Assembly: GCA_902624575.1 (NCBI GenBank)
Contig: CACNXV010000006.1
Location: 1 to 36,668, forward strand
DNA length: 36,668 nt
Source of the DNA: an uncultured Fidelibacterota bacterium
GTDB taxonomy: Bacteria > Fidelibacterota > Marinisomatia > Marinisomatales > Marinisomataceae
Direction: 5' to 3'
Positions 1-8,195 of this stretch are shown here, piece after piece (position 1 is the first letter of the stretch; every line of letters starts with the position of its first letter). Under the pieces are notes generated by a model. It saw only the letters and a program-made list of their open reading frames with translations. It ran no database searches and was not told where the DNA came from. Position numbers and translations under genes: made by a program.

Positions 1-1
1 T

Positions 2-208
2 TTTCCTTCAGATGATCATCCTGTAGTTGTAAACAGTCTTTTTTGGAGAGAGGCGGGCATGGGTCCAACAGGCCCTGGTGTTTTATCAACGTTATTTGAA
101 TTGGCGGCAGCTAAAAAAATTAGAATTTTAAAAGAAGGTTCTTCTTTCAATTATTTCTCCTCAACTGCAATTATCCTAGCCCTTGTTGTGCCAATGTTTG
201 TTACTTGA
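2..208 (+). CDS. C-terminal fragment of an unidentified protein, truncated by the window edge
   Basis: Frame 2 is open from the window start: FPSDDHPVVVNSLFWREAGMGPTGPGVLSTLFELAAAKKIRILKEG..., stop TGA at 206-208. The last 58 nt run antisense over the cupin gene. Confidence 0.45.
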   Translation, partial: FPSDDHPVVVNSLFWREAGMGPTGPGVLSTLFELAAAKKIRILKEGSSFNYFSSTAIILALVVPMFVT

Positions 209-540
209 TGAGTAGTTGAGCCTTGTATTTGAAAATCTCCGCTTTTTAATTCAGCGGTAAATACTTCACCTTCTTCATTTGTAACTTGCATCTGACCTCC
301 TTCAACTACATAATAAAACATATCGGCATGTGTATGAAGATTATCGCCTTGACCAGGCTCAAAAATTACTTCCAAAATAATAAAATCATCAGTTTCATGT
401 AGCACCTTATAAACATCAGGAGATGCATTTTCAGGGCTCATATTGTTTCTACCTACTTCAATTGCTTTAAACTCTGTTCCAATTTGTACATTACATGCAG
501 ATATTAGAAATAATAGCATTATTGTTAAAAAAACTCTCAT
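151..540 (-). CDS. cupin-domain lipoprotein
   Basis: N-terminal lipobox-like LLFLISAC; cupin motif GDNLHTHADMFYYVVEGGQMQV. Confidence 0.75.
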   Translation of the reverse strand: MRVFLTIMLLFLISACNVQIGTEFKAIEVGRNNMSPENASPDVYKVLHETDDFIILEVIFEPGQGDNLHTHADMFYYVVEGGQMQVTNEEGEVFTAELKSGDFQIQGSTTHQVTNIGTTRARIIAVEEK

Positions 541-549
541 ATTGTCTCC

Positions 550-1818
550 TTAGCTTAGTTCATTTTTTAAGTGTTTAACAAAATCATGAAAATCAACCTC
601 CAATTTGTGTCTTGGGGTGTTAATAAATTCATAAGGCATGTTATTCTGCTGATCGTAAACTGCTTTTTCCAAATTAGCAGGTAGCTTCCATTCATTAGAC
701 AAATATTTAACAATTTGCTGTGATTGTAAATCTGAAATAGGCCATATACAACCTAAAGGTTGAAGCAAACCAACAAACATTAAATTTTTATACTTTGGGT
801 GAAAGCAAAAATTATAAAGATCAATTTCATTTTTTTCGTAATTGATATCAGCTTCATCAAAAAAAGGAAATTTTATCTTATAACCAGTTGCAAATAAAAC
901 TATATCAAAGTTATCTATTGAACCATCTTCAAATTCAACAGAATTATTTGAAAATTTTCTGATATTTTTTTGGGGTTTTATTTTTCCATGTTTAATAAAG
1001 TATAGAAGCTCTGAATTTATTGTAGCATGTGTTTGTAAAATGTCATGATCGGGCTTTTGCAACCCATAATCTTCATATTTCCCTTGTATAAATCTTAAAG
1101 CTAATTTTTGTAAAAATAACCTAATCTTTTGTGGAATCCAGAGCGTTTTAGAATAAAAAACATCTGATGGCATTCCCATGATGAATTTTGGTATAAAGTG
1201 ATATCCTCTTCTCATACTTATAGACGTTTTTTTTGCCACTCTGCTGACCTCAACTGCTATATCGCAAGCTGAATTACCACCGCCAACTACAAGCACAGAT
1301 TTATCTTTGAAATATTCATTATTTTTAAATTGATGAGAATGCATTAACTCACCATTAAAATCGCCTTCAAATGTTGGTATTCTAGGACTCCAATGGTGTC
1401 CATTCGCAATAATTAAATAATCAAACTCTTCACAAAATTCATCAAAATAAATCTTCCATTTATCATGCGAAGGAACAGCTTTACTTACTTGAGTACTAAA
1501 TTTTATGTGTTTTCTTAAGTCAAACTTATCAACATAGCTATTAAAGTATGACAATAATTGAGAGCCAGATGGATAATCAGGAAAATCATCTGGCATAGTG
1601 AAATCTGAATATTGAGAAAATTCCTTCGAACTGATTATATGGGTGGTTTTAAAAATGCTAGAATGTCCTGTTTTATCTTGATAAACCCAATTACCTCCAA
1701 TTTGATCATTCATTTCAAAACAAGTAACATTAAAGCCGTTTGTTGATAAATTTTTTAAAGCTGTTATACCAGAAGGCCCAGCACCAATTATTGCGATCTT
1801 TGAATCTGAATTCATCAT
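550..1818 (-). CDS. flavin-containing monooxygenase-like FAD/NAD(P)-binding protein
   Basis: GAGPSGI FAD motif, FMO-like FNGELMHSHQF, second dinucleotide motif VVGGGNSACDIA, ATGYK near the C-terminus. Confidence 0.85.
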   Translation of the reverse strand: MMNSDSKIAIIGAGPSGITALKNLSTNGFNVTCFEMNDQIGGNWVYQDKTGHSSIFKTTHIISSKEFSQYSDFTMPDDFPDYPSGSQLLSYFNSYVDKFDLRKHIKFSTQVSKAVPSHDKWKIYFDEFCEEFDYLIIANGHHWSPRIPTFEGDFNGELMHSHQFKNNEYFKDKSVLVVGGGNSACDIAVEVSRVAKKTSISMRRGYHFIPKFIMGMPSDVFYSKTLWIPQKIRLFLQKLALRFIQGKYEDYGLQKPDHDILQTHATINSELLYFIKHGKIKPQKNIRKFSNNSVEFEDGSIDNFDIVLFATGYKIKFPFFDEADINYEKNEIDLYNFCFHPKYKNLMFVGLLQPLGCIWPISDLQSQQIVKYLSNEWKLPANLEKAVYDQQNNMPYEFINTPRHKLEVDFHDFVKHLKNELS

Positions 1819-1826
1819 AAAATAAT

Positions 1827-2609
1827 TTATAAAACTTTTAAAGCTTTATGCCATTTTTTTGCATACCAAAAAGTTCTTCCCTGACTATCTTTCATTTTCA
1901 TTGTTTTTCCATAAAATTTCATCCATTCATGAAAGTCATTATCTTTTTCTGACTTATTTTCATTCATCCAAGAGTAAAGCTCCCCACCACCTAACCTGTA
2001 TGAATCATGAACTTGTTCAATTAAATGATTTAAAAATGGTTCATTTATAAGATTTTTCATTGGTTGGAATGGGTTTTTATTCCATTTACCAAGAATTTCT
2101 GCCCGCAAGTAATTTCCAAGACCATTAAACCATTTTTGATTCATTAGTACAATATGAGCAGGTTTTTGAAAATCTCTGTGTTCAATATTATCATAAATAT
2201 ATTTTTTAAAACTTTCTACTTCATCAAATATATCTGGCCCACGGTTTTTATTCCAATCTTTAGAGATACTCTTACCGAACCTTCTTACATCGCTCCAGCA
2301 AAACCAATTATTATCACTCATTCTAAATCTTATATGAGCATGCTTCCAATGTTTATTTTTATATCCTCTTTTTTTAAAATTTTTAAAACATCCAGTCATG
2401 CCCAATGAGATAACTACAGGCTCTTTATCAAAAAAAAGTTTGAGCTCTTTACCTCTACTCTTTGCTGTAATTCTTTTACCTAAAACATCAATATCCTCAA
2501 TGAGTTTCAATTTATTTGTTTTGAGAAATTTAACGTCCGTAATATGCCTTTTTTTGTTTGCATTATTAACAAATTCAGACGTTAACTTGACTTCAGAAAT
2601 TTCAGGCAT
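1827..2609 (-). CDS. Fpg/Nei-family DNA glycosylase
   Basis: N-terminal MPEISEV, GLGNYLRAEIL helix-two-turn-helix, C-terminal QGRTFWYAK hairpin without zinc-finger cysteines. Confidence 0.8.
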   Translation of the reverse strand: MPEISEVKLTSEFVNNANKKRHITDVKFLKTNKLKLIEDIDVLGKRITAKSRGKELKLFFDKEPVVISLGMTGCFKNFKKRGYKNKHWKHAHIRFRMSDNNWFCWSDVRRFGKSISKDWNKNRGPDIFDEVESFKKYIYDNIEHRDFQKPAHIVLMNQKWFNGLGNYLRAEILGKWNKNPFQPMKNLINEPFLNHLIEQVHDSYRLGGGELYSWMNENKSEKDNDFHEWMKFYGKTMKMKDSQGRTFWYAKKWHKALKVL

Positions 2610-2615
2610 ATTTGA

Positions 2616-3167
2616 TTAGTACCTTGTCACAAAATCTTCTAAATCAATGCTTGGAACGTTTCTATCCTTGCCACTTTTAGTGCCTACATATAAATAACCA
2701 AGAATATGGTGATTACTATCTAAATTGAAGTATCTTACAATATCGTCATTTAAAGCAAGCTTACCAGTTTTCCATATTCCAGCATAATTCAATGCACTTA
2801 ATGCTAATAAAATATTTTGAGCTGCAGCAGCAGTTGAAAGCATTTGCTCAATTGGAGGGACTTTTGGATGCTTTTTAACCTCTGTAATCAAAACGATTAC
2901 CATAGGTGCTCTAAAAGGAGCAATTTTTGCTTTTTCAATAAATGCTATATCATCTGAAAAATTGTCTTTTGCAAAGTCTTCGAAGATTTTTGATAATTTA
3001 TTTAGTGAATCTCCTTTGAATTCCAGGAATTTACTAGGTTTAAGCCAAGCGTGATCTGGTGCTCTTAAGGCTGATTGATAAACAATATCCATTTCTTTTC
3101 TGTTTGGAAATGGCAGTTCAAGATTTTTTGAAGATTTTCTATTTAATAAGTTTTTAATAGCATCCAT
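2616..3167 (-). CDS. nitroreductase family protein (YdjA-like)
   Basis: RKSSKNLELPFP, ALRAPDHAWLKPSKFLEF, AAQNILLALSALNYAGIWKTG. Confidence 0.75.
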   Translation of the reverse strand: MDAIKNLLNRKSSKNLELPFPNRKEMDIVYQSALRAPDHAWLKPSKFLEFKGDSLNKLSKIFEDFAKDNFSDDIAFIEKAKIAPFRAPMVIVLITEVKKHPKVPPIEQMLSTAAAAQNILLALSALNYAGIWKTGKLALNDDIVRYFNLDSNHHILGYLYVGTKSGKDRNVPSIDLEDFVTRY

Positions 3168-3206
3168 GATGCAATAATTTTATAAAAATTATTTTTGAAT
3201 AACAAA

Positions 3207-4214
3207 TTAATGAGGAGAAATAATTTTTTCTAAAGCTGAAATAAAATGTTTGTTGTCGTTTAAACATGGAATATAAGTAAAAGATTTACCACCAGACTCC
3301 ATAAAACTTTCTTTACCTCTCATGCCAATTTCTTCAAGCGTTTCTAAACAATCAGCAACAAATGATGGACAAACAATACCAATGTTTTCAACACCATTAT
3401 TGGGAAAATTTTCTAATTCCTTATCCGTGTATGGCTTCAACCAATATGGACTTACTACTGAAACTCTTGATTGATAAGTCATTTTCCAGTCTGAGTTGCT
3501 AAGATTCAACTTATCAGCTGTAAACTTTGAAGTCATGTAAGTATTACATTTATAACATCTGCAATACTCTTTACTATCTGTAGAGCAACAATTATCATGC
3601 TCGTAACACTGCTTACCTCCATCGCAAGACTGGGTAACATGCCTTATAGGAATTCCATGATAACTAAAGATAAGCTTATCTAATCCATTCAAGTGTGGCT
3701 TTATAGATCTAGCAAGAGAATCAATATAATCTGGATGATTATAAAAAGGTTCAATGAACTTTAACTGCAATTCAGGATATATTTTTTTAACTACTTTTTT
3801 AACCTCTTCGTTCGTTGAAACAGTAGTTGATGAAGCATTGTGAGGATATAGTGGAATTACATGAAGTTCTTTGATTCTTTTTTCTTTGAATCTCAAAATT
3901 GATTCTTCAATAGATGGATACTGATATCTCATAGCAATATCTACATCCCAACCGGTTTGCTTTGATAAAGCATCTGCAATTTTTTGCGTATTAATAATTA
4001 AAGGAGAACCATCTTCTTCCCATATTTCTTCATAAGCTTCTTTGGCTTGAGATGGTCTAAAAGGAAGTATAAATAATCTTAAAATAAGCTGTTGAAAAAA
4101 CTTAGGAAAATCTAATACGTAGTCATCTGACATAAACTCTTCAAGATATTCTCTAACATGTTGTTTATCCGTGCTCTTTGGAGACCCTAAGTTTAATAAT
4201 AATACATTTTTCAT
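3207..4214 (-). CDS. hemH: ferrochelatase
   Basis: NLGSPKS N-terminus, FSYHGIPIRHV, CPSFVADCLETLEEIG active-site region; Cys-rich internal segment. Confidence 0.92.
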   Translation of the reverse strand: MKNVLLLNLGSPKSTDKQHVREYLEEFMSDDYVLDFPKFFQQLILRLFILPFRPSQAKEAYEEIWEEDGSPLIINTQKIADALSKQTGWDVDIAMRYQYPSIEESILRFKEKRIKELHVIPLYPHNASSTTVSTNEEVKKVVKKIYPELQLKFIEPFYNHPDYIDSLARSIKPHLNGLDKLIFSYHGIPIRHVTQSCDGGKQCYEHDNCCSTDSKEYCRCYKCNTYMTSKFTADKLNLSNSDWKMTYQSRVSVVSPYWLKPYTDKELENFPNNGVENIGIVCPSFVADCLETLEEIGMRGKESFMESGGKSFTYIPCLNDNKHFISALEKIISPH

Positions 4215-4594
4215 ACTTTAACACTCGAAGCATCTGGTCTTGTTAGAATAAAAAGCGCTATAGATGTTCCAACAATTGCTAACAAAATATCTACTGCTAA
4301 AATTTTATTTACATAAATGGCACCTGAAAAAGAAATTGCTATTAAAGGTATTGCACTCATTTTTGCTTTTTTATTAATAGATCCATGGTTTCTCCAGTCT
4401 CGAATCATTTTACCAAAAATTCTATGATTTAGAAGCCAATTTTCAAGTTTTTTTGATGATCTAGCAAAAAACCATACTGAGACAAGAATAAATGGTGTTG
4501 TTGGAACAATTGGTAAAAATAATCCAATAAAACCTAGGATTAAAAAGATGAATCCTATGGCTATATATATATAGTTTTTAATGATTATTTGCAT
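4211..4594 (-). CDS. DUF454 (YbaN-like) inner membrane protein
   Basis: GFIGLFLPIVPTTPFILVSVWFFARSSKKLENWLLNHRIFG is typical of the family; overlaps hemH by 4 nt. Confidence 0.8.
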   Translation of the reverse strand: MQIIIKNYIYIAIGFIFLILGFIGLFLPIVPTTPFILVSVWFFARSSKKLENWLLNHRIFGKMIRDWRNHGSINKKAKMSAIPLIAISFSGAIYVNKILAVDILLAIVGTSIALFILTRPDASSVKV

Positions 4595-4667
4595 CTACTC
4601 AATTAATTAAAATTAATTGTCCAAAATGTAATACAGAAAAAATTATTTTAGAAGAAATTCTAGTGGG

Positions 4668-5009
4668 TTATTTCAAATAATTCATTGCCCAATCATTCAA
4701 CATATCAAACACCGGGACCAATGTTTTACCTTTTTTGGTTAATGAATATTCTACTCGTGGAGGAATTTCAGCATAAATTTTTCTTGAAATAATATCATTT
4801 TTTTCTAAATCTCTAAGTTCTCTAGTAAGCATGTTTTTGCTTATGCCATCAATTCCACGGTGTAAAATACCAAACCGATTAATATTTTGTGCAATTCTCA
4901 TAATGATAATTGGCCTCCACTTACCACCGATCATCTTCATAGAATATGTAATTGGGCATGATTCAACTGTACAACCGCAAATATCTTCAAAGCAATGATT
5001 ATTGTTCAT
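4668..5009 (-). CDS. HxlR-family winged-helix transcriptional regulator
   Basis: CPITYSMKMIGGKWRPIII, RFGILHRGIDGISKNMLTRELRDLEKNDII. Confidence 0.88.
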   Translation of the reverse strand: MNNNHCFEDICGCTVESCPITYSMKMIGGKWRPIIIMRIAQNINRFGILHRGIDGISKNMLTRELRDLEKNDIISRKIYAEIPPRVEYSLTKKGKTLVPVFDMLNDWAMNYLK

Positions 5010-5104
5010 AATAGTCCTTTTTTTGTTACTATATCAAAAAATAGTGCCTACTTGTGTAATTTGTCAATAGGTAATAATTTCATACATATTTAAAAGGAGT
5101 AATA

Positions 5105-5332
5105 ATGAAAGAAGACAAAACACCGTATTCAGTGAGCTTGAAAAAAGGCCAACATTATGCTTGGTGCAGTTGTTCGCAGTCAAAGAATCAACCTTTCTGC
5201 GACGGCAGTCACAAGAAAACAGATAAAAATCCTGTTATCTTTAAGGCAGAAGAAGATACCGATGTATTTTTATGTGGCTGCAAAGAGTCAGCAGACGCGC
5301 CATACTGTAATGGTTCTCACTTAAATGCGTAA
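5105..5332 (+). CDS. CDGSH iron-sulfur domain protein with two motif copies
   Basis: WCSCSQSKNQPFCDGSH and LCGCKESADAPYCNGSH; clear Shine-Dalgarno AAAGGAGTAATAATG. Confidence 0.92.
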   Translation: MKEDKTPYSVSLKKGQHYAWCSCSQSKNQPFCDGSHKKTDKNPVIFKAEEDTDVFLCGCKESADAPYCNGSHLNA

Positions 5333-5335
5333 AAT

Positions 5336-5367
5336 AAAAAGGACTACTTTTTGTAGTCCTTTTTTTA
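5336..5367. terminator. bidirectional intrinsic terminator between convergent genes
   Basis: A-run, then GGACTAC-TTTTT-GTAGTCC, then T-run; lies between CDGSH (+) and hydrolase (-) stops. Confidence 0.85.
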
Positions 5368-5393
5368 TTCATTAATTTTTCAATTAAAGTATA

Positions 5394-6260
5394 TCATTTA
5401 AAAACTTCATTAATTGCTTTAACTACTTCTTCTGGAGTTTCTTCTTGAACAAAATGTCCTGCATCTGTTTTTACTACTTTGGCTTGAGGAAGTAAGCGTG
5501 AAGTTCTTCTCCTTAACTTCCACATTACAGGATCATTCATACCCCAAACAATTTGTGCTTTACCCTCATAAGAATCTAAATATGTCTCTATTTCTTGTTC
5601 AATGGGTACGCTTGGATGTTGCATAGTATTCGGAACCATTCTTGCTAATGCTAATGGACCGCAATTATCTTTAAATTTTCTAAGAGGATATTTATATGCC
5701 CTCATTGATTGTGAATCAAATGATCCGGGTACATGGGCAAAACGATTCAAAAATGATAGCGGAAAATTTAATCTTCTGAAAAACAAGCTACTAATAAGCG
5801 GAACTTGTGAAAGACTATGAAACCAAGTAGGCTTAAATCCATCTTTTGGAGCGGTTATTGCTGTGTTCATTACTACCAATCCATCAATTTTCTTTCCTGC
5901 TTTTATTGCACCTGCTATTCCAATCATACCACCCCAATCATGAACGACAAGACCAATTTTTTCCTCTTTGATGGTCGAAAAAAATTTTGCCATCCATTTA
6001 CTATGAGCTTCAAGTGAGTGTTCGTGGATTTTTACTTTTTCAGAAAATCCAAAACCAATTAAATCAGGAATAATATATCTATGACTATCATCAAGTCCAT
6101 CTAACACTTTTTTATATAAATATCCCCACATGGGATTTCCATGAACCATAACAATAGGTTTGCCTGCTCCTTTTTCCATAATATGCATTTCTTTTCCAAC
6201 GTTTATCCATGAATGATTATAAGGAAGTTCTTTTTGAAGCCAATTAGGGATTTTTTTCAT
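5394..6260 (-). CDS. alpha/beta hydrolase, haloalkane dehalogenase-like
   Basis: HGNPMWGYLY oxyanion region, VVHDWGGMIG nucleophile elbow, catalytic His in DAGHFVQEE. Confidence 0.8.
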   Translation of the reverse strand: MKKIPNWLQKELPYNHSWINVGKEMHIMEKGAGKPIVMVHGNPMWGYLYKKVLDGLDDSHRYIIPDLIGFGFSEKVKIHEHSLEAHSKWMAKFFSTIKEEKIGLVVHDWGGMIGIAGAIKAGKKIDGLVVMNTAITAPKDGFKPTWFHSLSQVPLISSLFFRRLNFPLSFLNRFAHVPGSFDSQSMRAYKYPLRKFKDNCGPLALARMVPNTMQHPSVPIEQEIETYLDSYEGKAQIVWGMNDPVMWKLRRRTSRLLPQAKVVKTDAGHFVQEETPEEVVKAINEVFK

Positions 6261-6344
6261 AATTATTAAACTTACTAAAAATTATTTTAGGATGTATTAG
6301 AGAATTGTTATTCCCCTATTAAACACAAGTAGTTATATTTGTTT

Positions 6345-6437
6345 ATGAACTTGGATATTATTATTGGAGTCGTTCTTTACATAGTCATACCTGCATTTGT
6401 CTTTGTAATGGCGGTTATGTTAGATACAGATGATTAA
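6345..6437 (+). CDS. 30-aa single-TM microprotein (not in ORF track)
   Basis: ATG...TAA encodes MNLDIIIGVVLYIVIPAFVFVMAVMLDTDD; followed 24 nt later by a strong terminator. Confidence 0.5.
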   Translation: MNLDIIIGVVLYIVIPAFVFVMAVMLDTDD

Positions 6438-6461
6438 TCTTTATCTTAAATGTAAAAAATT

Positions 6462-6491
6462 AAAAAGGGGTATTTTTATACCCCTTTTTTT
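6462..6491. terminator. bidirectional intrinsic terminator
   Basis: AAAAA-GGGGTAT-TTTT-ATACCCC-TTTTTTT, downstream of the microprotein (+) and of tRNA-Val (-). Confidence 0.85.
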
Positions 6492-6518
6492 CGTCTATTA
6501 ATGACTTTATTTTGAACG

Positions 6519-6592
6519 TGGGCGATACTGGATTCGAACCAGTGACCCTCTGCGTGTCGAGCAGATACTCTAACCAACTGAGCTAATCGCCC
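6519..6592 (-). tRNA. tRNA-Val(GAC)
   Basis: Reverse complement GGGCGATTAGCTCAGTTGGTTAGAG...TCTGC-TCGACAC-GCAGA...GGTTCGAATCC...ATCGCCC-A; anticodon GAC; CCA not encoded. Confidence 0.95.
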
Positions 6593-6615
6593 CCTAATAT
6601 TATACGAAACTTAAT

Positions 6616-7482
6616 CTAATTTATAAAAAGAATAAATCTATCAAACATTTTATCTGTCATAATTCTTCTTAAAAATTTTCCAGCCTTACTATATGCCCCT
6701 GCAGCGTATCTAGTTTTAGGATTTCGCGCATTCATAGCTTTTTCAATAACTTTTGCAATGACAATTGGATCTGACTGATTTGACAATACAGAACTTTCTG
6801 AATCTGTCACTGGTTCTCCATAAAGATGAGCGTACGGAGAATCTTTTTCGTACTTTTTGATATATGATTTTGTTACGTTGAAAAAATTGGTATTTATTGC
6901 GCCTGGTTGAACTATAACAACGTCAATATCGAACTCTTTTAACTCTACTCTCAAAGCATCAGACCAACCCTCAAGGGCATGTTTTGTTGAAAGATACCAA
7001 CCGGCTATTGGTCCATAGGTTTCTCCAAGAACTGAACTGATATTAATTATAGTTCCACTTTTTTGTTCTCTCATATAAGGAAGAACTGCTTTAGTAGCTC
7101 TTGCAACTCCAAATAAATTAACATCATACTGATACTTTGCATCTTCAATAGAGACATCTTCGATAGCTCCATAGACACCTAATCCTGCATTATTTACAAG
7201 AACATCAATTCTACCTTGCTCTTCAATAATTTTACTGATAGCTGCATCAATATGCTCTTGCTTTGTTACATCCATTTCGAGGGCATATCCACCGCTCTCA
7301 TTTAGATATAAATTTTCTTCGATTAATATATCACCACCATAAACAATGTGACCTTTTTCAATTAAATGTAAAGCTGTTGATTTACCTATTCCAAGTGCAG
7401 TACCTGTGATCAAAACAACTTTTTGATTTACATTTGAAAAAAGCAATGATGAAACAGTTATTAAAGTTAATAAGATTTTCAT
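6616..7482 (-). CDS. short-chain dehydrogenase/reductase with an N-terminal hydrophobic extension
   Basis: TGTALGIGKST, NNAG, Y-x3-K (YLSTK) motifs. Confidence 0.88.
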   Translation of the reverse strand: MKILLTLITVSSLLFSNVNQKVVLITGTALGIGKSTALHLIEKGHIVYGGDILIEENLYLNESGGYALEMDVTKQEHIDAAISKIIEEQGRIDVLVNNAGLGVYGAIEDVSIEDAKYQYDVNLFGVARATKAVLPYMREQKSGTIINISSVLGETYGPIAGWYLSTKHALEGWSDALRVELKEFDIDVVIVQPGAINTNFFNVTKSYIKKYEKDSPYAHLYGEPVTDSESSVLSNQSDPIVIAKVIEKAMNARNPKTRYAAGAYSKAGKFLRRIMTDKMFDRFILFIN

Positions 7483-7661
7483 TTTTTCCCCTTTTATATC
7501 AATTTTTCTTTGTCATAATTATGAGCCATGCAAAGAATTTCATAAACATATTTTGTAATTTTTCGAACATTTTTTTTATTTTTGTTAAAAAATCTTTGGA
7601 AAAAATAATATTAAATTTTATTATTACCAGCGTTTTTTTCAAAAATTAACACAGGGGAAAC

Positions 7662-8195
7662 ATGAAAAATATATCAATATTAACATTTGCATTTCTATCA
7701 ATGATGATGATTTCAAGTTGTGGTGGTGGTGGTGCAACAGGACCTACTTACAACAACGATGGCGGTGGAGATACAGGTGGCGGTAATAACGGCGGCGGTA
7801 ATAACGGCGGCGGTAATAACGGCGGCGGTAATAACGGCGGTGGCACTACACCTCCTACAAATATTTCAGTAACCGTTTCAGCTGGTAAGTACGTAATTAA
7901 TGGAGTAACAACCGGCAACATATCACTTGAAAAAGGTATGACATATACTTTTACAAATAGCTCAGGCTCAGCTCATCCTTTCAGACTTTCGACTGCTATG
8001 GATGGTACTCATGGTGGCGGTTCAACATATGGAACTGGCGTATCATATAATGGAAGCGTCTTAACTTTTGTTGTTCCAGCAACTGCGCCTAGTACTTTGT
8101 ACTATTTTTGCACAGTCCACCAAGGAATGGGTGGTTCAGGTAGAATATCAATCACAGGTGCTTCAGGTAGCAATACCACAGGCGGTAGTTACTGA
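7662..8195 (+). CDS. secreted lipoprotein with Gly/Asn repeat linker and cupredoxin-like (pseudoazurin-type) domain
   Basis: Signal with MMISSCGG lipobox-like site; GGGNN repeats; copper-ligand-like H (SAHPF) and C-x2-H-x2-M (CTVHQGM). Confidence 0.75.
   Translation: MKNISILTFAFLSMMMISSCGGGGATGPTYNNDGGGDTGGGNNGGGNNGGGNNGGGNNGGGTTPPTNISVTVSAGKYVINGVTTGNISLEKGMTYTFTNSSGSAHPFRLSTAMDGTHGGGSTYGTGVSYNGSVLTFVVPATAPSTLYYFCTVHQGMGGSGRISITGASGSNTTGGSY
7776..7835 (+). repeat. 15-bp tandem repeat, 4 units, in-frame
   Basis: GGTGGCGGTAATAAC followed by three identical GGCGGCGGTAATAAC units. Confidence 0.95.

Noticed and set aside
1859-2619. Plus-strand ORFs 1859-2050, 2154-2408 and 2398-2619
   Set aside because: Antisense shadows of the clearly coding Fpg/Nei gene; low-complexity translations without recognisable motifs.
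5602-6017. Plus-strand ORFs 5602-5820 and 5817-6017
   Set aside because: Antisense to the well-supported alpha/beta hydrolase.
7434-7649. 71-aa plus-strand ORF in the SDR/cupredoxin intergenic region
   Set aside because: Phe/Ile/Lys-rich translation of AT-rich DNA that overlaps the SDR start; no credible start context.
7776-7835. Tandem repeat considered as a CRISPR-like array
   Set aside because: Units are contiguous 15-mers without spacers and in frame with a Gly-Asn linker.
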